The notes beneath the pieces were generated by a model. That model did not search any database, was not told where the DNA came from, and saw only the letters and a list, made by a program, of their open reading frames with translations. DNA of 64,000 nt from Tupaia tana (lineage: Eukaryota; Chordata; Mammalia; Scandentia; Tupaiidae): assembly GCA_026018925.1 (NCBI GenBank), contig JAKSZU010000005.1, forward strand, positions 80,928,398 through 80,992,397, read 5' to 3'. Position numbers and translations under genes: made by a program. Below, one piece after another: positions 1 to 11,490 of the stretch (position 1 is its first letter; every line of letters starts with the position of its first letter).

Positions 1-364
1 CAGCTCAACACATTCAGTATGCCAGGGCATCAACAGACCTGCTATCATCCAGGCTTTGTTCCAGTTAGAGAGCACTGAATAGGTTCAGCATAATTCTTAA
101 GGACCCAAGGACCCAAGGATTTGCAAAATGGTAAATATACTTTACATTCCACTTAAAGTACCAGCTACACTGGTCACACAAAAGTCAGCTTGTTCTTTGA
201 AGCTTCAAAGCCAGGCATTGCTTTCTCCATAGCTATAAAAGTTGTAGATGGATTCCTCTTCTCAAGGAAAGTTTAATATATATATATACATATACATATA
301 TATATGTATAAGTATTTATATATATATGTATACACACATACATATATATATGTATATATAATAT
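1..364. other. No gene; AT-rich, TA-rich low-complexity end
   Basis: I recognise no repeat family in bases 1-268. Bases 269-362 are an irregular run of TATA/TACA/CATA units, which is simple low-complexity DNA next to the poly-T end of the following SINE. Confidence 0.5.
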
Positions 365-607
365 ATTTTTTCTTTTTTGAAAAAGAGATATTTTTGCTAT
401 AGGGCATGTGTACTCTGTACTCTCCAGGGAGACAGAAAGGGAGAAATCACACCCCAGGGCAGATGGCCAATCCCTTTTCCTCCATTCTCCTCTCAATATT
501 TTGAAAACACATACTTTGTATGAGTTTTAAGCTCCCATATCTGGGACTCAAAATGCAGTTGAGTAACTTAGTCCTGTGACATAACCATTATACCATCTGC
601 TGGCCCC
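365..607 (-). mobile_element. tRNA-derived SINE, intermediate age
   Basis: Read on the plus strand it starts with a T-rich run, then the body marker TTTTTGCTATAGGGC, the CT-rich stretch (here GA) and a decayed C-run palindrome. It ends with the tRNA-like head as CTGCTGGCCCC. Most CpGs of the young family are lost. The reverse-complement open frame of 87 residues across it has no coding meaning. Confidence 0.85.
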
Positions 608-1139
608 AAAAATCTTGTGCTCTGTGTAGCCACTTTCATCAATTATCTTATGGATAATTTCGATAGCTTGCTGTGTGATAACTGCCTACATCAGCACTTG
701 CTCCTTCCCCTTGCACTATCATGTTATGAGAACAGCTTCTTTTGTCTTTTTTCTTATTTTGGTTTACTATAGTATTTGTCATTTATTTTTATCCTATGAG
801 CATTTCCCCACTAATTTCAATATGCATTTGTATATCTTTTTTATATATATTTTATTTTAATTTTTTATGCAGAAATGAGAACAGCTTCTTTTCTTAAACC
901 TTTTGAGCTAACCTCTTCTAGCTTCAAACTTTTCTGCAGCTTCCTGACTTCTCTCAGATTCATAGAGTTAGAACTTTGCTCTCAATTAGGCATTAGCTTA
1001 GTGCTTAGCTTGTCGAGAGCACTTAAACTTTCTCCACTAGCAATTAATTGTTTCTTTCTTTCTTTTTTTTTTTTTTTTCCAATCATTCATGTGTCCAGCA
1101 TAGTAGGAATTTTACTTTTCTTAAAAATGTTCTTCTGTG
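608..1139. other. No recognised feature
   Basis: AT-rich sequence with two short repeats of AGAACAGCTTCTTTT about 150 bases apart and a T-run at 1062-1078. I see no coding potential and no repeat family that I can name. Confidence 0.4.
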
Positions 1140-1317
1140 GTCTGACCTGTTGCCTAGTTGTTAAAGGAGCCAGATTCCACATGGCTGCCTGTGGTTTGAT
1201 CCAACCTTAGTGGCTTGAAAAACATGCCAGGGATGTGTGTGCATATGCCCAAAATCCTGAAAGGATAGAGAAATGGAGAAGAGATTACAGTATGACCACA
1301 ATCCATTTGAGGCTGCT

Positions 1318-1376
<59 letters not shown>

Positions 1377-1435
1377 TCTCTTTCTCTGTCTGTGGAGTGC
1401 ACACACCCTCTGGCATTTTAAAAGAAAGAGAGAGA
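1140..1435 (+). mobile_element. Old tRNA-derived SINE with expanded CT tract
   Basis: The head has a decayed A box (GCCTAGTTGTTAA) and B box (GGTTTGATCC). The body reads through CCCAAAATCCTGAAAGG and a degraded body to the CT-rich zone, which has grown into a microsatellite. The end has GTGCACACACCCT, matching the family's GCGCACGCGCCCT. It belongs to the older variant with GGATTCCACATGGCTG in the head. Confidence 0.75.
1320..1386 (+). repeat. (CT)n microsatellite inside a SINE
   Basis: An almost pure TC dinucleotide run of about 50 bases is followed by TTTCTC units. It sits where the SINE consensus has CTGTCTCTCTGTCTCTCT, so it most likely grew from the SINE body by slippage. Confidence 0.9.
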
Positions 1436-1653
1436 GAAAAGTTGTATTTTGCATTCATGACTTAGCTAACTGGCACAAATTTCAGCTTCTCATGTTTTGA
1501 CTTGCTTTCTTTACTAATCCTCATCTTTTCTATTTTTTGATTAAAAGTGAAAGATATGTGACTCTCTCCCTTTTACTTGATTATTTAGGGGCCTCTGAAG
1601 GGTTATTAATTGGGCTAATTTCAATATTGTTGTATCTCAGGAAGTAAGAATTC

Positions 1654-1655
<2 letters not shown>

Positions 1656-1691
<36 letters not shown>
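1656..1691 (+). repeat. (GA)n microsatellite
   Basis: A pure GA dinucleotide run of about 36 bases. No SINE sequence flanks it, unlike the CT run at 1320. Confidence 0.95.
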
Positions 1692-1695
<4 letters not shown>

Positions 1696-2336
1696 AGAAC
1701 TGCTAGTCAGTGGAGAAGTCAAAGCAAACATAATTTATTGATTAAATTTGCCTTCTTATATGGGTGTGGTTTGTGACACTCAAAACAATGAATATAGTAA
1801 TGCTAAAGATCACTGAAATGAAAAATTTAGTAGGTTGTGGGAGTTATGTAAATGTGTCACAGAGACACAAAATGAGCACATGCTGTTGGAAAAGTGGTAG
1901 TACCAATTGACTTACTCCATACAGAGTTGCCACAAACCTTCAATTTGTAAAATATTCAAAGTGTAATCAATTAAAAGATTTTAAAATTAGAAGGGATGCC
2001 TGTACCCAAGGCACATATCTACCTATCTAGTTCTAGAAATAGGCCAAAAAAAATAATAATACGAAGGTATTATTAGTGTTTTTTGTTTGCTTGTATTTTT
2101 ATAACATAGTCACCCTCTTTCTGAAACTTTTAGTGGATCCCATAAACTAAGTTCTTACTTTAGTAACAATGGGAAAATAATATAGATCTTAAAATGTTGC
2201 AATGATTAAACAAATTAATGTAGTTTTAATCTGGGAAGACTTTGAAACAGTTAATACCATACAATTACATGTTGCTGCTGGTACTGCTGATAGTGATGAT
2301 AATAAAATAATTATAATAGTGTTATTGTAATGCCAT

Positions 2337-2342
<6 letters not shown>
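1692..2342. other. No recognised feature
   Basis: AT-rich sequence with stops in all frames and no family recognised. Confidence 0.4.

Positions 2343-2381
<39 letters not shown>
2343..2381. repeat. (TA)n microsatellite
   Basis: A pure TA dinucleotide run of about 39 bases. Confidence 0.95.
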
Positions 2382-2383
<2 letters not shown>

Positions 2384-2414
2384 ATGCTTAAGAGTGAATA
2401 TTGTATTTTTCTTT

Positions 2415-2688
2415 CTTTCTTTCTTTCTTTTATTTTTTTGAGAGGTTTTTGCTATAGGGCACGTGCACTCCCCAGAAAAACAGAGAGAGACAGAAAATGA
2501 AAAACCACCACTACCACACCCCGGGGTATGGCCATGCCCTAATCCCTTCTCCTCCATTCTCCTCTCGGGATCCTGGGCACACATGCACATGCTACTAGTG
2601 TGAGTTTAAGCCACAGGGCTCGGGACTCAAACCGCGTTCTACTACATGGGAATCCAGCAACATAGCTATTACGCCAACTGCTGGTCCC
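2415..2688 (-). mobile_element. tRNA-derived SINE, fairly young, with target-site duplication
   Basis: The plus strand shows (CTTT)n and T-run, GAGAGGTTTTTGCTATAGGGC, the GA-rich zone, CTCCTCTCGGGATCCTGGGC and the terminal CTGCTGGTCCC. TATTGTATTTTTCTTT at 2399-2414 and TATTGTGTTTTTCTTT at 2694-2709 are a 16-base target-site duplication with one mismatch. The element therefore inserted by L1-type target-primed reverse transcription. Confidence 0.93.
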
Positions 2689-2709
2689 AAGAGTATTGTG
2701 TTTTTCTTT

Positions 2710-4206
2710 TTTGTGTCAAACAGGCCTTCTCATCACTTTAATGGGTGGTCTCAAATGCTGCATGGTGGAAAAAATCTGAGAATATCACAGTTTTTCCTTA
2801 TAATAAGATATTAATATTTACATTGCTAAAATGTCTTGCTTTAATTTTCTCATTGACCTTTAGTTGGAACTTCAGTAAACATATATAATTTTGTAGTCTA
2901 AATTTAATCAATTGTGACCTTAACAGTTAGTTGAATAGGAAACGATATTAAATTATTTTGGAAATTGGATTTATGATACACATACAGCATATCACCACTG
3001 GGAAAAAAGAAAGTAAGAAAATGGAGAGTGATTCTATTTTAATATCAAAAAGAAAAAAACAATTTTTATTTGATCTATTATTTTTAAATCAAGAATATAT
3101 TGAATGTCTATTAACTATGCATAATAAAACATAAATAGTGATTTGGGTTTAGAGTTTCCAGAGTTGTATTTTAGAACCATGGACTAACAGAGAAATACTT
3201 TAAAATTAAAGTTATATAAAAGGAATAAGTTATGATGTTGTATAGCATAGAAGGGCAATAATAGCTAGCAATAATTGTACTTATCAGAATAGTTCAAAGG
3301 GGATTTTGACTTTTCCCAAAATAAAATAGTGTTAAATACTTGAGATTATGGATCAGCTAATTACCTTGACTTGATCATTACACATGGTACTTATGTACTG
3401 AAAAATCACACTTTACCTCATAAATGTGTATAATTACTTGTGTCAGCTCAAAACTATTTTTTTACCTCTCCTTTTTCCTTATCAATTTTCTAAATAACAT
3501 CGTGGTCATTGTGTGCTACATCAGTATGCTCATAAAACGGTGTCCCTTCAGTCTTAAAAGAAATGGGCTTCAGTTTCCTATGGAAGAATTCACAGCCCCT
3601 AAAGCGTTACTTTCCCTTCTTTGATTTCTACTTCTATAGCTTTAGCAGAATCCAAGTGAACTAAAAGAACGATATTTCAGATCATTACAGCTTCCTTTCA
3701 AATTGAAATGTCGCCCTACTTTCCTTGTGATCGGATCACTACTAGTTTATGTATCCAGTTAAAAGCAGAACACCAAGTACAGGAAATATACTGCATATTC
3801 CTTCTGTCTGTACCCTTGCAAGAAAGCTATAATTTGCACAACAAGTTATACTATAAATCCTAACATCTAATCTCATTGAGTAGCTGAATGTATCAAATGA
3901 AAATTGATTGCAACTATTTTCCAAGGGAATTCAATCTCAATATTGAGGAGCATTTCTGGCAAGCCAGACAATTGCAATATATTCAGTGTCTCAAGTTCAT
4001 GGAACATAAAGAAGTTTTTGATGTATGATTTTTATCTTTTGGATTTTTTTTTTACTAAAGTATCATGCATTATCTTGTAAAATATATACTAATTTTGGCA
4101 AATGCAAAATATTGGATTTAAATAACAAACATTTATTAATATTCACCAAGCTATTTGATAATCAATGTTGGCATATTTTCCCTCAATCTTAAAAAGAGCA
4201 AGTGAT
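2710..4206. other. No recognised feature (1.5 kb)
   Basis: AT-rich unique-looking DNA. The open frames are short and overlap on both strands without codon bias, and none resembles a known protein. No repeat family is recognised. Confidence 0.4.
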
Positions 4207-4445
4207 TTTTTTTTTCAAAGATTCTTTATTTCTTCTATGAGACAACAAGAGAAGGAAAGACACACACTCCCCCTACAATGGAAACAGCATACCAATATCC
4301 ATCCCCAGTGTCAGGCAGCCCATACTACAGATACACGAATGGCCTCTCGGTGTTTAGAGCCGCAGGACACAAACCCAGGACATTCCCACATGGCTTCCGC
4401 TGCGCTATTGTATTGCTGTGCCAGTATCTGGATCCAGGAGTGCCC
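4207..4445 (-). mobile_element. Very old tRNA-derived SINE relative
   Basis: T-run, TCTTTATTTCTTCTATGAGA, a GA-rich zone, then a decayed head with CCACATGGCTTCC and CTGTGCCAGTATCTGG in the order expected for a minus-strand copy. It shares the TTATTTCTTCTATGAGA block with the old copy at 15249. Divergence is high and the ends are uncertain. Confidence 0.5.
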
Positions 4446-4644
4446 ATTTACATAAGAGCTTCAGTTTTCTTGTATCTTTTTAATGTTACAAATATGACAT
4501 TGTAAAAAGTTAATGTGCTCTTACAAAAAATAAGAATATGTTATGATAAATAATACATACATAATCTATGTAAAAATTTTGAAAATATTCTTAATTTATC
4601 TGAAACACACATAAAAATCAAATTGAAATAACATATTTCATCTT

Positions 4645-4897
4645 TTTTATAAATTTATTTTTTCAATTTGCTGTAAGACACATGTGCTACAGAGAGACAG
4701 AGGGAAAGTGAAATAGAACTCTCCAGCAGGGATGGCTACTCTGCAACCTCTTTTTCTCCATTCTCCTCTCTGGATTTCGGACACTAATGCACGTGCACTC
4801 AGCATGTTCCTTCTCAAGCTACCAGTTCTGAGACTCAAACCTAGCAGTCAACCATGTGGGATTCAGCCATCTTAACAACCATGCCATCAGCTTGCCC
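4645..4897 (-). mobile_element. Old tRNA-derived SINE
   Basis: The order is T-rich tail, GCTGTAAGACACATGTGCT, the GA zone, TCTCCATTCTCCTCTCTGGAT, then ACCATGTGGGATTCAGCC and CATGCCATCAGCTTGCCC. This is the older GGATCCCACATGG-type head. Confidence 0.75.
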
Positions 4898-5384
4898 TGT
4901 TTAATCTATTTCAAAGTTTCTTTTCTTTACCTTTCTATCATATTTAACCTGACCGTGAAAAGTCTGCTTAGTTGACCTTTCAAATATTAATTGGAAGTGC
5001 ATTTCGATCTTTCTTTGTAAAAGTGTAGCTCAGCGATTTTTTAGCTATACTTTTTACTAACATTAAGGAAGTTATGAAAATGACCTGTATGACATTGAAC
5101 AAAGGTATTCTAGCACACATGGCACCATCAATATTTCAAAATAACATAAAATGTATGCAAAATAAAGTAGTAAGAAAATATATTAACTAAAATGCATTAA
5201 CCCCAAATTTGTATTCTATACATTATTTTTGTTATTCCGAAAACATATGGGCTTCTTAATCTTGCAAAATCAGCCTTCTCCAGTGTATCTGTTGTTTAAT
5301 AATCAGTGTTAAATTTCTAAGTGAACTTTCTCGCTTTGTAGAATTAGATGTAGTATAAGGAAACAAGAACTTGGGGAGGCATTG
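4898..5384. other. No recognised feature
   Basis: AT-rich sequence with no gene or repeat family recognised. Confidence 0.4.
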
Positions 5385-5523
5385 ATAGACTGTGGGATGA
5401 TTAACAACATAGTCTCTGGAGTTACAGTGCCAAGGAGGAAATCCCAGTTCCACAACTATATTAAGTGCCTGAGTCACAAATGAATAATTATTTCACAATG
5501 TTTTGTGAAGATTAAATTGAAAT
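5385..5523 (+). mobile_element. MIR (mammalian-wide SINE), sense
   Basis: TAGTCTCTGGAGTTACAGTGCC, AATCCCAGTTCCACAACT and the following TTGTGAAGATTAAATTG follow the MIR order of tRNA-like head, core and LINE2-like 3' part. It is heavily diverged, as expected for a family that was active before the placental radiation. Confidence 0.6.
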
Positions 5524-5525
5524 AT

Positions 5526-5764
5526 GGGTCAGCAGGTGGCATGGAGAGTGGGACGGGTGGATCCCACATGGCTGACTGATTCTGGTCCCAGACCCAGCAG
5601 CTTGAGGACCACACCTGGCAAAGTGTACATGTGTGCCTGGATTCCTGAGGAGAGAATGGAGGAGAGGGGATTGTGGAATGGCCATACCTCCTAGGGGGTG
5701 ATTTCTCTCTCTCTCTGTCTCTCTCACAAGCACACATGTGCTATAGGATAACTTAAAAAGAAAA
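5526..5764 (+). mobile_element. tRNA-derived SINE inserted at the end of the MIR
   Basis: Head GGGTCAGCAGGTGGCATGG, older GGATCCCACATGGCTGAC block, GAGAGAATGGAGGAGAGGGG, the C-run/G-run palindrome and the CT zone, ending GTGCTATAGG and an A-rich tail. AAATTGAAATAT occurs immediately before (about 5514-5525) and after (about 5769-5780), a 12-base target-site duplication lying within the MIR. Confidence 0.88.
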
Positions 5765-5780
5765 GAAATTGAAATATATA

Positions 5781-7447
5781 GAGTGATAACAGTGACGAAA
5801 ATATAGCATGGTTAGTCTGCAGAATTGTTATAAGAAATATCCCACTTTAATGCCCCCTTAAATACTTTTTTCTGTTATCACTCCTGAAATATAATGGCTT
5901 TGTTCAATTGATATTGTATATGAAAAACTAATGAGGCTCTTTGTCTCTTGAAGCAAGTTAAATACCAAGTGAATATTACATTTTAAATAAATCTTAATGA
6001 TGTATTTCAGAGAAGATTCTTTTCTGTTAATAATGCCAAGAAAAATGACCATTGACTAAATAGCTATTTTGTGACTTAGCCTATGTGGTAATGTTAATTT
6101 TAATTTTTATAATTCTAGAAAATGATGAGACTGTTAAAGTCTTATAGTATAATCCATTATAAGAGTTACATTTTAATTGTTGAGGATTTCCTAAATTTTT
6201 ATAAGAATATTTCCTACAAAGCTTGTGTAACCTTAAAATATATGTGTGTGAAGGATGGAAATACAGCATGAATGCCCATCATACTATAATGTGATCATTT
6301 AAAACCACTTTAGTGTTTTCACTTTGTTTTTATTTACCAAACATATTAATCATGTTTTGCTATATCATTGCAGTCATTGTCACTATTGTCTATACTTAAT
6401 CTTCTCTTAAAAGTTCCCAGTAGCAAGTCAAGCATAGTTTGTTATTTAAACATGGACTCTGACACTTATTACTAATAATCAGCACTCATCCCACATTAAA
6501 CTCAGAGATTCTAAATCTATGAAAATATATTAACTCCAAGTATTACTTAGTAAGTAAAAATTTGAAGGGGTATGGATCCAAATCTTATATTTTCTCTTAC
6601 TAAGCAGAGATCAAAGTTCAAGGAAGAAAATGTCCTTCTGTCTTCAAATCAGCACCATTGGTAGCTAGGAAGCTATGATGTCCAGACATCAACATTTTAG
6701 CAAATATTCTAGTTCAAAAAGTCTAGGTCCTGCTAAGAAATTTAGCTTGAGATAAAATCTTTAGGTTAGTGGATAGGGTTTCCTTTCTTGACTATGAACA
6801 GTGTATTTGAATTTCTTATCCCTTTATGATTTAGAACACATACTTAAGTAAGTTCTTTGGCTTAAGATTGACTACAATTTAGTCTCATCTATTTCTATTC
6901 CTGAACTAAAGAAATAACCAAAGAATAAGCTTGGAGACCCACTGGACCCACTGTGAGAAGTCACCTGACTCTCACTGGTGGACCACAGTGGTGCTTTGGG
7001 TCTTCTGCAATTTGTGTCACTTCAAAGTCTGTATAATAATACCCAGGATATCTTATCCACTCACTTTTTCTAGTGTTTGGTAACTCTGGAATATGTTTTT
7101 CTGTGGAAAAATAGGAAATAATTAATGGTAAAATGTACTTCTTCAAGGTGACCTGGCTTTCCCTTCACTCAAAAGTTTCAACACATGAAAAGTAGCTCAA
7201 GTCTGGAGAGTACTGAAGAGTATGATATTCAAGTTTTGTGATTCAAGTTAGACTTCTGTTCATTCTGCCTAGATCTCTTTCGCATATGCAGATCAAGTAA
7301 AAATTTAGTAGATTGCCCATCTACTTTGGTTTTAGGGAGACCATGATCAAGTGGACAGAGCCATAGGTCTTTGTGTACCAGCCCATCCTAATTACTATTT
7401 TGCTTTCTCTGTCCATTACAGTAATCATATCCTTCTTGTCTTTGGTG
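5781..7447. other. No recognised feature (1.7 kb)
   Basis: No gene seen. The part from about 6900 onward is less AT-rich and faintly recalls old ERVL-type internal sequence, but I cannot match it to a family with confidence. Confidence 0.3.
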
Positions 7448-7660
7448 ATTTTTTTTTCCTTTTTAAAATATATTCTATTTTAATTTCTTTTATACATTCA
7501 ATCACTTAGTTTGTAAAGTGAATTATTGCAACACTAATACACTTTACACCAGTCCAGTCGAGGCTACTATACATATTATCAACAGATAATATTTTATTGC
7601 TACCATTTAATACCTGCTACCCTAGCATCCAATATTCTCATTGCATTTAGGGACCTCTGT
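7448..7660 (-). mobile_element. 5'-truncated L1 3'-end fragment
   Basis: T-run followed by TTTTATACATTCAATCAC, then CAGTCCAGTCGAGG and CAACAGATAATATTTTATTGC. The same order occurs at 15406, 38835, 43318 and 44930. Its reverse complement ends GTGATTGAATGTATAAAA, which matches the 3' tail of the plus-strand L1 at 60130-60165, so it is an L1 3' UTR in antisense. Confidence 0.75.
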
Positions 7661-8066
7661 TTGGTAGTGGCTGTACCCACTGTGGTGCCTGACTTGCAGA
7701 GAAAAATGACCACAAAATTATTTCAGTGATCTCAAACTTATTTCTTGCAGATGTAGGGGGATATGTCTTTTGAATAGTACCAGATTGGTTAGTATGTTTT
7801 CTATGATAAATCCCCTGTAGCATTCCAATTTCCCTAAACCTTTAGATAACTTCCTTTATAGTATACTGATGTAATTCTGGTATTTTGATTTCACTTGGTA
7901 TAGGCAAATTTTGTTCTTAATTTTAGCCAAGCAACCAAAATACTAGAACACATTCTATCTCCTCAGGCTAAAACATTAAACCCAGATTCTCACTTCAGTA
8001 GGCCTGTATCAATTTATTCAGTTGGTCCCAAGTTTATCTTCCTTCTATTATTATCCCACATCCTTT
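7661..8066. other. No recognised feature
   Basis: AT-rich sequence. Part of it may be a continuation of the L1 3' UTR fragment, but no motif confirms this. Confidence 0.35.
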
Positions 8067-8067
8067 A

Positions 8068-8333
8068 TTTATTTATTTTTTTGGAGAGGTTTTCACTATA
8101 GGGCGCGTGCGCTCGCTAGAAAGACAGAGAGAGACAGAGAGATAGAAAGCGAGAAATTACCCCCCGGGGGGGATGGCCACGCCGCAATCCCTTTTCCTCC
8201 ATTCTCCTCTCGGGATCTTGGGCACGCACGCACATGTGCCCGGCGTGAGTTTAATCCTCCGGGTCTAGGACTCGAACCGCGGTTGACTACATGGGAGTCC
8301 AGCAACATAGCCATTACGCCAATTGCTGGTCCC
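8068..8333 (-). mobile_element. Young tRNA-derived SINE, CpG-rich
   Basis: GGAGAGGTTTTCACTATAGGG, CGCGTGCGCTCGC, an intact C-run/G-run palindrome and a B box that reads GGTTCGAGTCC on the minus strand. ATCCCACATCCTTTA (8053-8067) and ATCCAACATCCTTTA (8335-8349) are a 15-base target-site duplication with one mismatch. Many CpGs survive, so the copy is recent relative to its neighbours. Confidence 0.96.
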
Positions 8334-8349
8334 AATCCAACATCCTTTA

Positions 8350-9300
8350 ATATCCATTCCTACAAATAATTCCCAGATATATATCTATATAAACCGGAAA
8401 AATTGTGCAGTCCTTTTATGTAGCACAGTTCCTTGTCATTTATATCTTACGTCTCATCTTCTGAGGCTGGGATTTGAGTCCAGTTATAGATGTAGAAACA
8501 AAGAAGACTGGTAGAAGTAGGCCCTGAGGAGAATCAGCACTGCCTTTCAAGAAAACTAACACATGGATGCCATTATAGTGCTGGCAGGAAATGCCAGTTT
8601 AACCTCATCAGGCAGGAGCAGAGGTGTTACTTCTATTTGCAAAGAAGACTCAGGAGAATTTTGGATTTTCAATGTCCACAGCTTCTTTGAACTCTCTCTA
8701 CATGACCCATTTTAATTTTCAGTATTTTATCTATTTCCAATAAATGCTCTCAATTTGACAGAAGGTATCCTTTACATTGGGAGCCAATTTGTTATCTAAT
8801 CAGTCATCTGCAGATTGCTCATCCAGGTTTGTTTTCAGGGATCTCAGCTCTGTGGTTATAAGAAAATTAGCTCTGTGGTTATAGAAAATTCCTTCTAGGA
8901 AACTTTGGAGCTTGACCTTGAACCTCTCCAGTTCTTTCTCCTATGTTCTCCAATGCAATTAGGAACATACGATCATTCTCAATACACTCCTTAATCTGAG
9001 TAAAATATTCCAAGGTACAAATGCACATCATCCCAAGCTTTGCCTTTTATTCTTGTTTAAATAGGAATATTCAGTCACAGTAAAATGTGTGAATCTAATG
9101 CACTATCGTGTTATGGACTATCTCTGCAAGTAGAGTTATTAATATTTTAAATATAATCACATTAAAGAACAAATATAGAAAATCCCAAGCCAATTCAGAA
9201 AACTCATCTTTAATATTCTATTCCTCTAGAACCATTATCAGTACCAAAATCTGTATCAGTCACTATTCCATCAGGAAACAAACAGTAGGAGTGAATATTT
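8350..9300. other. No recognised feature; small tandem duplication
   Basis: No gene recognised. AGCTCTGTGGTTATA is repeated at 8846 and 8869 with a 23-base period. The segment is less AT-rich than its flanks and may be an old, unclassified repeat. Confidence 0.35.
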
Positions 9301-9333
9301 GTGTGTGTGTGCATGGGTGTAGGTGCATGCATT

Positions 9334-9389
9334 TGTGTGTGTGTGTGTGTGTGTGCGCGCGCGCGCGCGCGCGCGCATATGTATGTGTA
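9334..9389. repeat. (TG)n-(CG)n alternating purine-pyrimidine tract
   Basis: A TG run passes directly into about eleven CG units and then CATATGTATGTGTA, giving 56 bases of unbroken purine-pyrimidine alternation. TG and CG repeats of this kind are the classic Z-DNA-forming sequence. Confidence 0.95.
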
Positions 9390-9424
9390 GAAAGAGAGAA
9401 ACAGACATTTAGAAGAAGAGATTG

Positions 9425-9790
9425 AGAGAGATTTATTGTGAGGAATTGCTTTATAGGATTTTCATCTGGGCTACCTAGAAATTTGTAGTGCAGGCCCTCA
9501 GAGCAGCTAGCTGGGAACCATAGGGTGAGGAACTGAGTTACATTCCATAGGCAGATTTCTTCTTCAGGAAAACTTCATTTCTACTACGATTAGGCCTTTT
9601 AACTGATTGAATAAGGACCACCCCAAAATATAGTATAATCTCCTTTACTTAAAATCAACTGACTGTAAATGTCAATCACATCTACAAAGTACCTCCTCTA
9701 AGGCAAAACCCATATTAATGTTTGATTGATTAAACAATTGAGTGGAGATTATAGCAGAGTGACATTGGTGCGTGTAATTGACTATCATGC
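9425..9790. repeat. Old interspersed repeat, class unresolved
   Basis: GAGAGAGATTTATTGTGAGGAATTG followed later by TAGGCCTTTTAACTGATTG and TAATCTCCTTTACTTAAAATC follows the order of a common mammalian repeat that I remember as consensus. I cannot decide whether it is an LTR or an L1 3' UTR class. The purine-rich start follows on from the simple repeat at 9334. Confidence 0.4.
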
Positions 9791-9834
9791 ATACCTGTTA
9801 CACGGCAGCTTCCTTTTGCTCTTCTTCGCTCACT

Positions 9835-10680
9835 CCTCCTATCATATCAGTGTCTTCAATGAATCAGTTTTTGGTTTCATTGATTTTCTCTTCTGTTCTC
9901 ATGTTTCTAATTCTTCAGATTTCTTGGTAAGTTTAAATTATATTCCTTCTGCTTGCTTGAGATACGTTGTTCTATTCTTTACTTAGTTTCCTAAGGTTGG
10001 AATGTAGAGTACTAATGTTAGCCTCTATTCTTTTCACTATACACACTCCTTGCTATAATTTTTTCTCTAACCTTTACTTTTGCAGTAATTCACACATTTG
10101 ATAAGTTGTTTAATCATTGTTATTAGTTCAAAATATTTTTAGAGAATTTCTCTTAAGTCTCCAATGACTCGAGGGCCATTTAGAAATAGGTTATGTAATT
10201 CTCAAATTTGGCCATTTTCAAGTATTCTTTCATCATTAATTTATGATTTATTCCATTCTGACCTGATAATAGTCTTTGTAGGTGTTTCACCATTTTACAT
10301 TTGTTAATATATGCCTAATAACTCAGAATGTAGTCTGTCTTGGAGAATATTCCACGTAAATTTAAAAACGATATGTATTCGGCTGTTATTGAATAAAATC
10401 TTCTAAATGTCAGTTGTATTGAGTTGATTGAAAATGCTGTCAGGGTCACTTATGTTCTTACTGTTTTTCTGCCTGTTTTCACTACCAATTACTGACAGGT
10501 GTTAAAATCTGCAGCAGTAATAGTGAACTTGTCTATTTCTCATGTCAATTATATCACTTTTCACCTGAAGTATTTTTGGCTCTCCATTGTTAGCTACATA
10601 GACATTTAGAATAGCTATATCTTCTTAGAAAAGTGACTTCTTTATATGGTGCCTCCTTTATTCTTGGCAATCTCCTGGAT
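9835..10680 (-). mobile_element. L1 fragment, ORF2 endonuclease part, antisense
   Basis: Plus-strand wording matches antisense L1 ORF2: TTTTTGGTTTCATTGATTTT, TTTATTCCATTCTGACCTG, TAGTCTGTCTTGGAGAATATTCC and GTGAACTTGTCTATTTCTCATG. These lie in the endonuclease half and the region linking it to reverse transcriptase. The copy is old and has no usable open frame. In the minus orientation the 5' part of L1 should lie to the right, but the next fragment is 3' L1 sequence, so this is a separate insertion. Confidence 0.75.
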
Positions 10681-10872
10681 CAGAGTTCATCTTTTTAAAT
10701 GACCACATTGTGTGTTTATCCATCTATTGATGAACACATAAATTCATTTCATATTTTGACTATTGTCAATAGTGCCGCAATACAGATGAGAAAATAGATA
10801 TATTTTAAGCATATTTACTTCCTTTCTTTGGTCATATACTCAGGAGTGGAATTATTGAATCATAATTTGATT

Positions 10873-11127
10873 CTTTTTTTTTTTTTTAAAAAAAAAGAGG
10901 ATTTTGCTCTAAGGTACATGGGTTCAGTGGAGAGACAGAGAGAAAGAAAATGAGAAATCACCCCCTTAGGGGGAATGGCTATGCTGCCATTCTTTCTTCC
11001 CTATTTCCTCTTCGAATTCTGGGCAAAAACACCCAGCATGAGTTTTAATCTGCCTAGTATGGGACTCAAACTGTAGTCGACTACATGGGAGACCAGCAAT
11101 GTAACCATTATGCCACCTGCTGGTCCC
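10873..11127 (-). mobile_element. Intermediate-age tRNA-derived SINE inside L1
   Basis: T-run, GAGGATTTTGCTCTAAGG, the GA zone, a shortened palindrome, then GTCGACTACATGGGAGACC and CACCTGCTGGTCCC. It splits L1 text that resumes with TATTTTTAGCTTTTT. Confidence 0.88.
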
Positions 11128-11224
11128 TATTTTTAGCTTTTTTTAAAAAAAATCTGCATATTGTTTTTTGATGCATTTCCACCAGAATTTGTTATTCTTT
11201 GTCTTTTTGATAATAGCCATTCTA

Positions 11225-11490
11225 GGGACCAACAGTTAGCGTAATGGCTATGTCGCTGGACTCCCACGTAGTCGACTGCAGTTCAAGTCCTGGACCTGGT
11301 GGCTTAAAACTCACGCTAGGCGCGTGTGCATGCGTGTCCAAGATCCCGAGAGGAGAAGAGAGGAGAAGGGATTGCGGCGTAGCCACCCACCCCTGGGGGG
11401 TGATTTCTCGCTTTCTGTCTCTCTGTCTCTGTCTGTCTGGTGAGGGCATGCGCCCTGTAGCAAAAACCTCTCAAAAAAAAAAAAAAAAAG
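11225..11490 (+). mobile_element. tRNA-derived SINE inside L1
   Basis: GGGACCAACAGTTAGCGTAATGG carries a perfect A box. The B box is changed to AGTTCAAGTCC. GAGAGGAGAAGAGAGGAG, palindrome, CT zone and GCCCTGTAGC follow, then an A-run. Flanking CCATTCTA and CCATTTTA suggest a short decayed target-site duplication. Confidence 0.93.

Noticed and set aside
1154-1500. Open frames encoding poly Arg-Glu or poly Leu-Ser
   Set aside because: These are translations of the CT microsatellite inside a SINE.
2189-2590. A 133-residue minus-strand open frame
   Set aside because: It is made of a SINE, a TA repeat and flanking AT-rich DNA.
6900-9060. Internal region of an old ERVL-type element
   Set aside because: Only a vague resemblance; I could not name a single firm motif, so it is left unclassified.
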